Shown here piece after piece: positions 16,355 to 23,637 of a DNA stretch of 64,000 bases (position 1 is the stretch's first letter; each line of letters starts with the position of its first letter). This stretch comes from Flavobacteriales bacterium UBA952. GTDB lineage: Bacteria; Bacteroidota; Bacteroidia; Flavobacteriales_D; Crocinitomicaceae. Made by a program: the position numbers and the translations under genes. Where the stretch lies: positions 62,001 to 126,000 of the forward strand of contig DBCS01000009.1 of the NCBI GenBank assembly GCA_002293185.1, written 5' to 3'. The notes under the pieces are model-generated. The model was given only the letters and a program-made list of their open reading frames with translations. It had not been told where the DNA came from and searched no databases.

Positions 16355-17765
16355 AGATACGTTGTTGGGTTCCATTGTCAAAGTTTAAAATTTTTATGCA
16401 ATTTTTTGAATTAGGGTCAATTTGTCTGCCCAATATATCGGTTACAAATAATAGTTTGACGGGTGTTTGAGCGTAATCATTAAGGCTGCTGATACATGGG
16501 TTGGGTAAACCAACATACGGAGCCAACTGACTTAATGCACTTTGTTTTCTATTTTGTAAATATGGGATAATACCACTTTTGACATGAGCACCCCATGTAA
16601 GTTGGAGGGCGTTTAGAAAGTCTTGGTCTGTAAAGCCGTAATCAAAACCTTTGTAGTCATCGAGTATAGCTGCCGGGGCAATCAGTTGTTGATTTTCTTG
16701 AAGTAAAATTTGTAGCTCACCTACATTCCAAATGGAACTCAGGATATCCAACATATGAAAGGTAAAACGGTCTTTGAAATACGGAACAGCTAATAATTTT
16801 GTGTAAAGGGGCCTGGCTTGATTACTCGGAGCCCAAGCATATACATTGCGCAGGGCCCAATTGACATTAAACCAATCAATGCCAAAAGTATTGTCGAGGT
16901 CATAAGAGATGTAAACGATTTTGCCGTCGCTTTCTCGTTGATACAAGTAAAAATTATTCTTATTGTAGGCATAGCCATCCCATTGCCCCATGAGTATTTC
17001 CAACGCAATATTGCGCAAGAAAAGATCGACATCAAAAACTTCTTGAATGTCGCAAACAAAGCTGCTGCTCGGTGTATTGTTTAACACATCAATAAAATTT
17101 AGCAACGCGGAGTAATCAGCACTGTCTTTATTGGTCTTCAATTCGTAAATACTCTGATAATTCGTCGGATTACTCCCCCACCAACTGAGGTCAGCGCCGT
17201 AGGCACATTTCCATAAATTCCCATTGGCTTGTCCGGGAAAGCGTAAATCTAAAAATTCGTCGTCGAGGTGTTCCACATTTAGATACAAACCCTTGTATTC
17301 ACCATTAATAAAGAGTTTTACGTAACTTGTTCGAGAACTTGGAAGTCCTGCAGATCTCAATAATTTTTGAGCAAGAAAAGAACGCATAATAGACACATCG
17401 TTGTGTTCCCCATTGAGATTCATCTCTTCTAAACCTTGAAACTTTTGACCCGGAATGATCCGATTATAATCAAGTTTGAAAGACTTTTTTTGAGAGGCCA
17501 GAGAAGTATTGCCTCTTGCTCTAAAACCAATACTGTCTATTGTTTGGGTCAAGACCGAACTTTGGTAAGTAAGCGTAGCCCAAAATTCGTGTCCGGAATA
17601 GAGGCTATCTCCAAGGAGCAGTGCTAATGAATCTGGATCAATTTCTACTTGAATGATGGCAACCTCGTCTTGTAAAAAAGCGGCATTAAAAGCAGGCTGA
17701 GGCACCTGGGCCAAAACAAATTTAGACGCAATGACAAATAAAAGCGCGAAGGTAATTTTCAACAT
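16341..17765 (-). CDS. Secreted CotH-like protein within the starch operon
   Basis: A 474-residue protein from ATG 17765, where a signal peptide (MLKITFALLFVIASKFVLAQ) begins. An in-frame ATG at 17789 lies inside the amylase gene and would spoil the signal. CotH motifs, numbered from this start, are GFRARGNTS (80-88), KKSFKLDYN (93-101), GQWDGYAYNKNNFYLY (260-275) and SYDLDNTFG (287-295), the last with the two Asp of the metal loop. The C-terminus (LLFVTDILGRQ, then ILNFDNGTQQRIYE) resembles a short T9SS sorting tail. It lies between two GH13 genes, seven bases after the amylase stop and overlapping the next gene. That ties it to starch use, but its substrate is unknown. Confidence 0.85.
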   Translation of the reverse strand: MLKITFALLFVIASKFVLAQVPQPAFNAAFLQDEVAIIQVEIDPDSLALLLGDSLYSGHEFWATLTYQSSVLTQTIDSIGFRARGNTSLASQKKSFKLDYNRIIPGQKFQGLEEMNLNGEHNDVSIMRSFLAQKLLRSAGLPSSRTSYVKLFINGEYKGLYLNVEHLDDEFLDLRFPGQANGNLWKCAYGADLSWWGSNPTNYQSIYELKTNKDSADYSALLNFIDVLNNTPSSSFVCDIQEVFDVDLFLRNIALEILMGQWDGYAYNKNNFYLYQRESDGKIVYISYDLDNTFGIDWFNVNWALRNVYAWAPSNQARPLYTKLLAVPYFKDRFTFHMLDILSSIWNVGELQILLQENQQLIAPAAILDDYKGFDYGFTDQDFLNALQLTWGAHVKSGIIPYLQNRKQSALSQLAPYVGLPNPCISSLNDYAQTPVKLLFVTDILGRQIDPNSKNCIKILNFDNGTQQRIYEME

Positions 17766-17772
17766 GTATGCA

Positions 17773-20556
17773 TCAATTGACCTTAACAAAGCCTTCGTTG
17801 GCAGTGGAGTTGCCCACTTTTACTAAAAAGTGGTAGTCGCCTGCCGGAAAATCACTGATGTCTAATGCGATTTGGTTGTCACCTATATTACTTGTTCCTC
17901 TCTTTTGTAAGACCACCTGACCAGACTGACTAAGCAATAAGATTTCATAAGGATTTATTCCAAGAGCTGTAAAACCAATTTGAACATTTTCTCCTGCTGG
18001 ATTAGGAAAAACCTTTAATTCGAATGCAGACACCATTAATTCATCAACTGACACCGGGGCATCGGTAATTTCTGGTTGGGCCAATTTTACATCGGTATAA
18101 ATGCGATAAGCCCCCGGTGCTAAATCTATAGGTGCAAGCGCATTGACCACATTGATACTATCCCCACTAAAATATTCGTACCACCAACCGGCATGCTGAA
18201 AATTAGGAATGGCTGCTTGTGTCGTTACGGCAAAGTTTGCCAACGAAACGCCGTTCATGGTACTATGATTCATGTTCACTCGCTTCACAGCACTCGTTAA
18301 ACTATATTGAAAATTTAAAGATCGGAATGTCTCATAGTTATTTCTGAGCGCAAGTGTTGCCGAATACACATCGTAAAGCTGCCTTCTTCTGGCTTGTGCA
18401 TAATAGTTCCAGAGAATAGGCTTATTACAAACTCTACATGGAACATCAATCGATATGTCGTAACCCAATTCTTGAAATTGCCAGAGCATTCGAGGGCCCG
18501 GCTGCGTAAGGAAAGTTACGGCTAAAGCCTGTGCTCTGCCAAGTGCTGTGTATAATTCGCGGGCATTGTGCGCAGCATTTGTATTATTTCCGTAGGTCAA
18601 GGCTTCGTACATTGTACGCTCTTCGTCATGACTCTCGGCATAAGAAACCAAATGAGGAATGGTCCAGCCACGGTTGGTGTAAATACCAGAACTAATGTTA
18701 CTAGAAGTAGGATATCCCATGAGCGCTTCTTTATAACCATAAGTAACATTACCCCAAAGCATCATGCCGTAGTCGGCAAGTTGCTTTTCCTCATTGTTGT
18801 CACACCAGTGCTCTAAAATGACATATGCATTTGGTTTGTATGCCCAAATTTCGTCGGCCATTCTTTTTAGTAAATTGATACGCTCCATACTATAGCCATT
18901 GGCATTATTGACAAAGCCTTTTGTGTAATCAAAACGGAAGCCATCCACGTTATAGGTTTCTATCCAATAACGATTGACCTGATCCATGAATTGCTGAACT
19001 GCCAAGCGTGTGTGGTCGAAGTCATAACCCCAACAATAAGGTTCATGCGGGCAAATAGCATTAAACCAAGGGTTGTTGGCCGCAGGTCGGTTGTTGGCTG
19101 CATCCCAATACATATTAACCATTGGACTCTGACCAAAGGCATGGTTAAAAACCATATCAACAATTACAGCTATTCCACGCGCATGGCATGAGTCAACCAA
19201 TTCTTTAAATTTCTCAGGGGTTCCATAATATTTGTCGAGTGCCATATGGAAGGATGGGTTGTAGCCCCAACTCTGATTATTTTCAAACTCACCGGGTGGC
19301 ATGAGTTCAAGAGCATTGATCCCTAATTTAGAGAGGTAATCTAAAGTATCAATTAATGTTTGGTAATTATGCTTGGCCACAAAATCACGGGGTAATAACT
19401 CATAAATAACGAGGTCTTTCTTGGCAGGCGCTACAAAATTTGTATTGGCCCAGTTATAAGGATTGGCTCCAGGTTGCATGATTGTTACAAAACCAGTTGT
19501 TAAACCGATTGGGTAAGGGTGTGGATTTGGATAGGTCTGCGCATCGATGCTGGCATCGTTGTTTGGGTCAAGGATGAGTGGACTCATTGGATCGGCCAGG
19601 CGCAACGAACCATCAATAAAATATTGATAACCGTATTTTTGCCCAGGAGTGAGGCCTGAAATTTCGATCCACCAAGAGTTCATGTTGGTGGCTAAATTCA
19701 TATGATAGTTTGTTGTCGGGAGCCAATTATTGAAGTCACCGATAACGTAAATATGTTCTTTTTGAGGGGCATGAAGTTGCAAGACAACTGTAGTGTCATT
19801 GATGTAATTGATGCCATTTTTTAAGCCTGTGTAAGGCGGATTGATCGGTACAACGATCGGGTTCACTGTGAAATAAGTGGAATCTACTACTTGCGTAGTT
19901 CCGTTATCAGCAACAAATTCGAGCAAATGTGTGCCCGCTTGGGTGGCTGTTAATGTATAATTGAGTTGGGTGGCGTTGCTTAAAGTTTGTAAGACCACAC
20001 CATCTTGTTTGAGTGTGAGGGTTGCGGTTTGATTTGCAGCCGCTTCAATTGGAAGTTGTTCGTTGACGTCTAGTGTTGCACCTGCGCTAGGGTTGAAAAA
20101 ACTAGCGAGTAAGCCAGCATTTACAGGATACATGTCGTAATAAATATCGCTGCCATCTGTATCTCGGCCAACTATTGAACCATTTGCAGTTCTGAAAACA
20201 AAGGCAAATTGCAAAACGCTGGTACCTGCCGGAAAACCATAAAACTGATCTATATCTATAGTAATGGTGTGTTTGTTGTTGCCAATATTTGTCATGGCAA
20301 CCTGAGGGTCTACGGTTCCCCAATTTCCTTGAACAAATTGCCAATTGGTTGGTGAAGTGCTTGTTGAAGTAATCAAGCCTGCATGACAATATATTTGAGA
20401 CTGCCCAACCAAAGCTGCATTTCCTTGTGTAGCATCGTAGGTGATTGTTACTACATCGTTAACAGTGGGAAAAGCTGGATTGACCTCCAGTATTTGCGCT
20501 TGATAAATAGCAGCACTAAAAAAGAAAGAAAACCATAAAAAAAGTTGCTTTTTCAT
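17773..20556 (-). CDS. Secreted GH13 alpha-amylase with T9SS sorting domain
   Basis: A 927-residue multidomain protein. It has a signal peptide (1-20), two N-terminal beta domains (about 21-235), and an E-set/CBM48-like domain (about 245-345, with HIYVIGDFNNWLP). The GH13 barrel (about 380-720) has IVDMVFNH (465-472), nucleophile Asp 543 in DGFRFDYTKG, acid/base Glu 582 in VILEHW and Asp 644 in ESHDEER. A T9SS type A domain starts near 850 (VFPNPAGENVQIGF). It should act outside the cell or on its surface, cutting starch into pieces for SusCD. A hairpin with a T run (20591-20623) lies just upstream, so its expression may depend on read-through. Confidence 0.93.
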   Translation of the reverse strand: MKKQLFLWFSFFFSAAIYQAQILEVNPAFPTVNDVVTITYDATQGNAALVGQSQIYCHAGLITSTSTSPTNWQFVQGNWGTVDPQVAMTNIGNNKHTITIDIDQFYGFPAGTSVLQFAFVFRTANGSIVGRDTDGSDIYYDMYPVNAGLLASFFNPSAGATLDVNEQLPIEAAANQTATLTLKQDGVVLQTLSNATQLNYTLTATQAGTHLLEFVADNGTTQVVDSTYFTVNPIVVPINPPYTGLKNGINYINDTTVVLQLHAPQKEHIYVIGDFNNWLPTTNYHMNLATNMNSWWIEISGLTPGQKYGYQYFIDGSLRLADPMSPLILDPNNDASIDAQTYPNPHPYPIGLTTGFVTIMQPGANPYNWANTNFVAPAKKDLVIYELLPRDFVAKHNYQTLIDTLDYLSKLGINALELMPPGEFENNQSWGYNPSFHMALDKYYGTPEKFKELVDSCHARGIAVIVDMVFNHAFGQSPMVNMYWDAANNRPAANNPWFNAICPHEPYCWGYDFDHTRLAVQQFMDQVNRYWIETYNVDGFRFDYTKGFVNNANGYSMERINLLKRMADEIWAYKPNAYVILEHWCDNNEEKQLADYGMMLWGNVTYGYKEALMGYPTSSNISSGIYTNRGWTIPHLVSYAESHDEERTMYEALTYGNNTNAAHNARELYTALGRAQALAVTFLTQPGPRMLWQFQELGYDISIDVPCRVCNKPILWNYYAQARRRQLYDVYSATLALRNNYETFRSLNFQYSLTSAVKRVNMNHSTMNGVSLANFAVTTQAAIPNFQHAGWWYEYFSGDSINVVNALAPIDLAPGAYRIYTDVKLAQPEITDAPVSVDELMVSAFELKVFPNPAGENVQIGFTALGINPYEILLLSQSGQVVLQKRGTSNIGDNQIALDISDFPAGDYHFLVKVGNSTANEGFVKVN

Positions 20557-20590
20557 ACAAAGAAATTTATCAAAAGGTTCGAGTAAAGAC

Positions 20591-20623
20591 TAAAAAAGCC
20601 CGGGTGTAAACACCCAGGCTTTT
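20591..20623 (-). terminator. Terminator or attenuator after the starch-binding gene
   Basis: On the minus strand, AAAAGCC-TGGGTGT, a short loop, ACACCC-GGGCTTTT and a T run follow the stop at 20642. The stem is about 14 pairs with one mismatch. Because the amylase gene starts at 20556 in the same direction with no clear consensus promoter, it may act as a partial terminator. Confidence 0.85.
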
Positions 20624-20641
20624 GAAAAAATAATGATTGGC

Positions 20642-21649
20642 TTATTGTTTAATCAATTTACCAGTTGCAATTTTGTCACCAGCTACAACATTGTAGATGT
20701 ATGAACCAGCCTGCAACGCAGTTGTATTCATTTCTACGTTCGTTACAGCAGAAGTAGCAACAGTTTGTGTCGCAACTACTTTACCAGTAAGGTCAAATAA
20801 TGTGACTGTTGCAGTTGCAGCGTTGTTGGCTTCAAAAGAGAAATTAACTACATCTGAAGCAGGGTTTGGAGCTACAGTTAGGTTGGCAATTGCATTTTCA
20901 GCAACTGAAACACCACAAGCTGTACATGCATCCCAAACATAACAAACAGTACCTGGCATCAAAGCATACGTACGGTTGATGTTTCCAGCACCATCGTCAA
21001 CACCACAAGAATCTACAGCGATTGTGTTTGCTGGATCAGTACCTTCGTTCGCACCCCAGTCACCATTTACAAACTTGTAGAACTGAACCGCACCTAAAGA
21101 TGCAACTGGGTAAGAAACCGTAATTGACCAGATGTTGTTGCCTTCGTCTGTCATTGCAGAGTTTGCATCGCCAGGGGTCCAGCTAGCAACAGGACCAGCT
21201 GCTACAGTAGCGCTGTAGTCACCAAAGTTACCTCCGATACGAATACCGTTAGCCGCTACAGGAGTAGTAGCTGAGTAGTTGGTAACATCCACTTTGTACG
21301 TAACATCAAAGTTGGTTTGGAAGCTGTAAAAACCAGTAGTACGGTTAAAAATAACCAAGTACGTACCAGCTGGTACAGGAATGTTTGGACCATTTGCAGT
21401 ACCTAATCCTGATGGGAAATCAGTAGCACCCCAGTTAATAGCCCAATCGTTGTCTTGACGGAATTTAGCTTCACCTGCAACGCAAGTAACAATTCCGGCA
21501 TAGTTTTCTCCGTCAACTGTAATCATGTCAACATCAGCAGACCAGTCATAAGGTGGAACTGCAGATCCGATGATCCCAACTGAAGGAAATTGCGCGTACG
21601 CAGCAGCACTAAGAACAAGCGCTGTTAATAGAGTAAAAATTCTCTTCAT
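20642..21649 (-). CDS. Secreted putative starch-binding protein with T9SS domain (SusE/SusF-like module)
   Basis: A 335-residue protein with a signal peptide (1-20, MKRIFTLLTALVLSAAAYAQ). The first module (about 21-112) resembles a SusE/SusF starch-binding repeat, with AKFRQDNDWAINWGATDFP and PAGTYLVIFNRTTGFYSF. A second beta module (about 113-240) holds NIWSITVSYP and VQFYKFVNGDWG, aromatic-rich like carbohydrate-binding domains. The tail from about 255 is a T9SS type A domain (VAPNPASDVVNFSFE, LFDLTGKVV, GKLIKQ). It is not a lipoprotein, unlike SusE/F, and so would reach the surface through T9SS. It is the first gene of the starch locus. The binding role is inferred. Confidence 0.8.
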   Translation of the reverse strand: MKRIFTLLTALVLSAAAYAQFPSVGIIGSAVPPYDWSADVDMITVDGENYAGIVTCVAGEAKFRQDNDWAINWGATDFPSGLGTANGPNIPVPAGTYLVIFNRTTGFYSFQTNFDVTYKVDVTNYSATTPVAANGIRIGGNFGDYSATVAAGPVASWTPGDANSAMTDEGNNIWSITVSYPVASLGAVQFYKFVNGDWGANEGTDPANTIAVDSCGVDDGAGNINRTYALMPGTVCYVWDACTACGVSVAENAIANLTVAPNPASDVVNFSFEANNAATATVTLFDLTGKVVATQTVATSAVTNVEMNTTALQAGSYIYNVVAGDKIATGKLIKQ

Positions 21650-21681
21650 AGTTAAAAAATTAAAAGGTTAATAATACTTAG

Positions 21682-21694
21682 TGTCAGATTGACA
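21682..21694. promoter_or_regulatory. Second TGTCA-N3-TGACA operator candidate
   Basis: TGTCAGATTGACA is an inverted repeat with a three-base centre and the same half-sites as 12021-12033. It lies immediately downstream of the -7 box of the starch-binding gene, around the expected transcription start. That is a position suited to a repressor. Confidence 0.6.
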
Positions 21695-21698
21695 AGTT

Positions 21699-21706
21699 CA
21701 AAAATA
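21699..21706 (-). promoter_or_regulatory. -7 box of the starch-binding gene
   Basis: Minus-strand TATTTTTG fits TAnnTTTG and lies 49 bases before the start codon at 21649. No good TTTG is seen at -33, which could mean activator dependence. The remaining gap 21707-21803 holds nothing else I recognise. Confidence 0.5.
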
Positions 21707-21803
21707 TAAAAATATTTCTAACTTCAGTAAAAACGATGTTAAATTCATATAAAGTCGGGCAAAAATTAGACTTTCTAGTCGGTTGTTATTGATTCAAATA
21801 TTC

Positions 21804-22613
21804 TTAAAAACTTATGGGACCGATATAAACAACATGTTGATTGATAGCGTCAGTTAGGCTTAGTTTTTGATCTTTTTCAAATAAACCAAAAACACTAGAC
21901 CCGCTTCCTGACATGGCCGCATAAGTGGCTCCAGCAGCAAGCAGCTCTTGTTTCAACTTGGAAATAAGTGAATGGGTAATTAAAATACTGTCTTCGAAAT
22001 CATTGTGAAGTAAAGAAAGACCTTCTTTACTGAATATTTCTTCTATAGACTTGCGCGCATTGTTTGGTTTTACCCCACTGTAGGCCTGAGCAGTTGATAC
22101 ATGAATCTGTGGATTACACAGCACAAACTGAAAACGTTGATCCATTGAAGGAAGCGCTTTGAGTAGCTCACCTCTACCTTTTGCTAGCTGCAGCCCTCCT
22201 CTGATAAAAAAAGGACAATCACTGCCCAATTCTCCTGCGAAGTCTTCTAGTTCTAGATTGGAGAAATTCAAATTGAATAATTGATTCAGACCCAACAGCG
22301 TATAACTCGCATCTGCAGAACCACCACCCAAACCCGCTCCTATTGGAATTTGCTTGCGCAAATGAATACGCACACTTGGGAAATCTTTGTATCGACGCAA
22401 CAGCGTAATAGCGCGCTGGCACAAATTAGGTTGGCCGTCGGAAGGAACAACAATTCCCGATGAGATAAAAGTATCGGAGTCTGAGGGCGTAAGCTCTAAA
22501 ATATCGTAAAAAGGGATGGTCGACATGATCGTTTCTAACTCGTGATATCCATCTTGGCGCTTCGCTAAGATGTGTAAACCTAGATTGATTTTTGCAGGAG
22601 GATACAAGATCAT
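21804..22613 (-). CDS. ispE: 4-diphosphocytidyl-2-C-methyl-D-erythritol kinase
   Basis: A 269-residue GHMP kinase. The N-terminus PPAKINLGLHILAKRQDGYHEL (shown here only as a region, residues 5-26) is the IspE signature. The ATP loop PIGAGLGGGSADAS spans 90-103, and a C-terminal AAMSGSGSSVFGLF matches GHMP motif 3. IspE phosphorylates CDP-methylerythritol in the non-mevalonate isoprenoid pathway. It is divergent from accA. A near-consensus -7 box (TATCTTTA, 22618-22625) ends four bases before the ATG. Confidence 0.96.
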   Translation of the reverse strand: MILYPPAKINLGLHILAKRQDGYHELETIMSTIPFYDILELTPSDSDTFISSGIVVPSDGQPNLCQRAITLLRRYKDFPSVRIHLRKQIPIGAGLGGGSADASYTLLGLNQLFNLNFSNLELEDFAGELGSDCPFFIRGGLQLAKGRGELLKALPSMDQRFQFVLCNPQIHVSTAQAYSGVKPNNARKSIEEIFSKEGLSLLHNDFEDSILITHSLISKLKQELLAAGATYAAMSGSGSSVFGLFEKDQKLSLTDAINQHVVYIGPISF

Positions 22614-22617
22614 GAGG

Positions 22618-22625
22618 TAAAGATA
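22618..22625 (-). promoter_or_regulatory. Near-consensus -7 box of ispE
   Basis: Minus-strand TATCTTTA matches TAnnTTTG at five of six fixed positions and ends four bases before the ispE ATG (22613). The distance matches the leaderless pattern seen at other genes here. Confidence 0.4.
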
Positions 22626-22644
22626 AGCAATTGGCGAAAATCCT

Positions 22645-22652
22645 TATTTTTG
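22645..22652 (+). promoter_or_regulatory. -7 box of accA
   Basis: TATTTTTG fits TAnnTTTG and lies 20 bases before ATG 22673. It also shows that an in-frame codon at 22631 cannot be the accA start, because it would lie upstream of the promoter. Confidence 0.55.
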
Positions 22653-22672
22653 TTGCACGAAATAAGAAAATT

Positions 22673-23629
22673 ATGAGCACCACCTATTTGGATTTTGAAG
22701 AACCGCTGCGCGAACTTGAAGAACAAATTCAGCAAACGCGAACATTAGCTGAACAAACGAATGTAGACATGCAAGATAAAATCTCAGAGCTTGAGGCCGT
22801 TCTTGCAGTTAAAACCAAAGAGGTTTTTGCCAATCTCACACCCTGGCAGCGCGTACAGCTTTCGCGGCATCCTGACCGTCCTTATACGCTTGCTTATATC
22901 AATGCCCTCACCAACGGGCTGTTTCAAGAATTACATGGCGACCGAAATGTGAAAGACGACAAAGCAATGGTAGGGGGTTTTGGCCTACTCGACGGCAGAA
23001 GCGTCATGTTTATCGGTCAACAAAAAGGCATCAATACCAAAATGCGTCAATACCGCAATTTCGGAATGCCAAATCCCGAAGGCTATCGCAAAGCCCTACG
23101 CCTAATGAAATTAGCTGAAAAATTCAACAAACCGATTGTTACGTTTATCGACACGCCAGGCGCTTTTCCTGGCCTTGAAGCTGAAGAACGTGGCCAAGGA
23201 GAAGCTATTGCCCGCAACATCTACGAAATGATGCGTTTAAAAGTACCAGTCATTTGTATTATCATTGGCGAGGGTGCTTCTGGCGGGGCGCTAGGAATTG
23301 GGGTTGGAGATAAAGTAGTCATGCTTGAAAATACCTGGTATTCCGTCATTTCACCAGAGAGTTGCTCGTCTATTTTATGGCGCTCCTGGGACTACAAAGA
23401 AATTGCTGCATCTGCACTCAAGCTCACCTCTTCAGACATGAAACAAAATGGTTTAGTCGACGACGTTATTTCAGAGCCAAGCAACGGAGCCCACCGCGAC
23501 CAAGAAAAAATGTTTGACATCCTCCGAGATAAACTTCAGCAGTATTTAAAAGAGCTCGATGCACAAAAACCTCAAGAGCGCATTGATAAGCGTATAGAGA
23601 AGTTCAATCAGATGGGCTTCTGGAAATAA
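22673..23629 (+). CDS. accA: Acetyl-CoA carboxylase carboxyltransferase subunit alpha
   Basis: A 318-residue protein beginning MSTTYLDFEEPLRELEE, a typical AccA N-terminus with a coiled segment (about 5-50). The carboxyltransferase core has MRQYRNFGMPNPEGYRKALR (124-143), TFIDTPGAFPGLEAEERGQ (157-175) and GEGASGGALGIG (199-210). With AccD it transfers CO2 from carboxybiotin to acetyl-CoA to make malonyl-CoA for fatty-acid synthesis. The start at 22673 is chosen because the -7 box lies between it and the earlier in-frame codon. recG starts nine bases after its stop. Confidence 0.97.
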   Translation: MSTTYLDFEEPLRELEEQIQQTRTLAEQTNVDMQDKISELEAVLAVKTKEVFANLTPWQRVQLSRHPDRPYTLAYINALTNGLFQELHGDRNVKDDKAMVGGFGLLDGRSVMFIGQQKGINTKMRQYRNFGMPNPEGYRKALRLMKLAEKFNKPIVTFIDTPGAFPGLEAEERGQGEAIARNIYEMMRLKVPVICIIIGEGASGGALGIGVGDKVVMLENTWYSVISPESCSSILWRSWDYKEIAASALKLTSSDMKQNGLVDDVISEPSNGAHRDQEKMFDILRDKLQQYLKELDAQKPQERIDKRIEKFNQMGFWK

Positions 23630-23637
23630 TCTTACGG

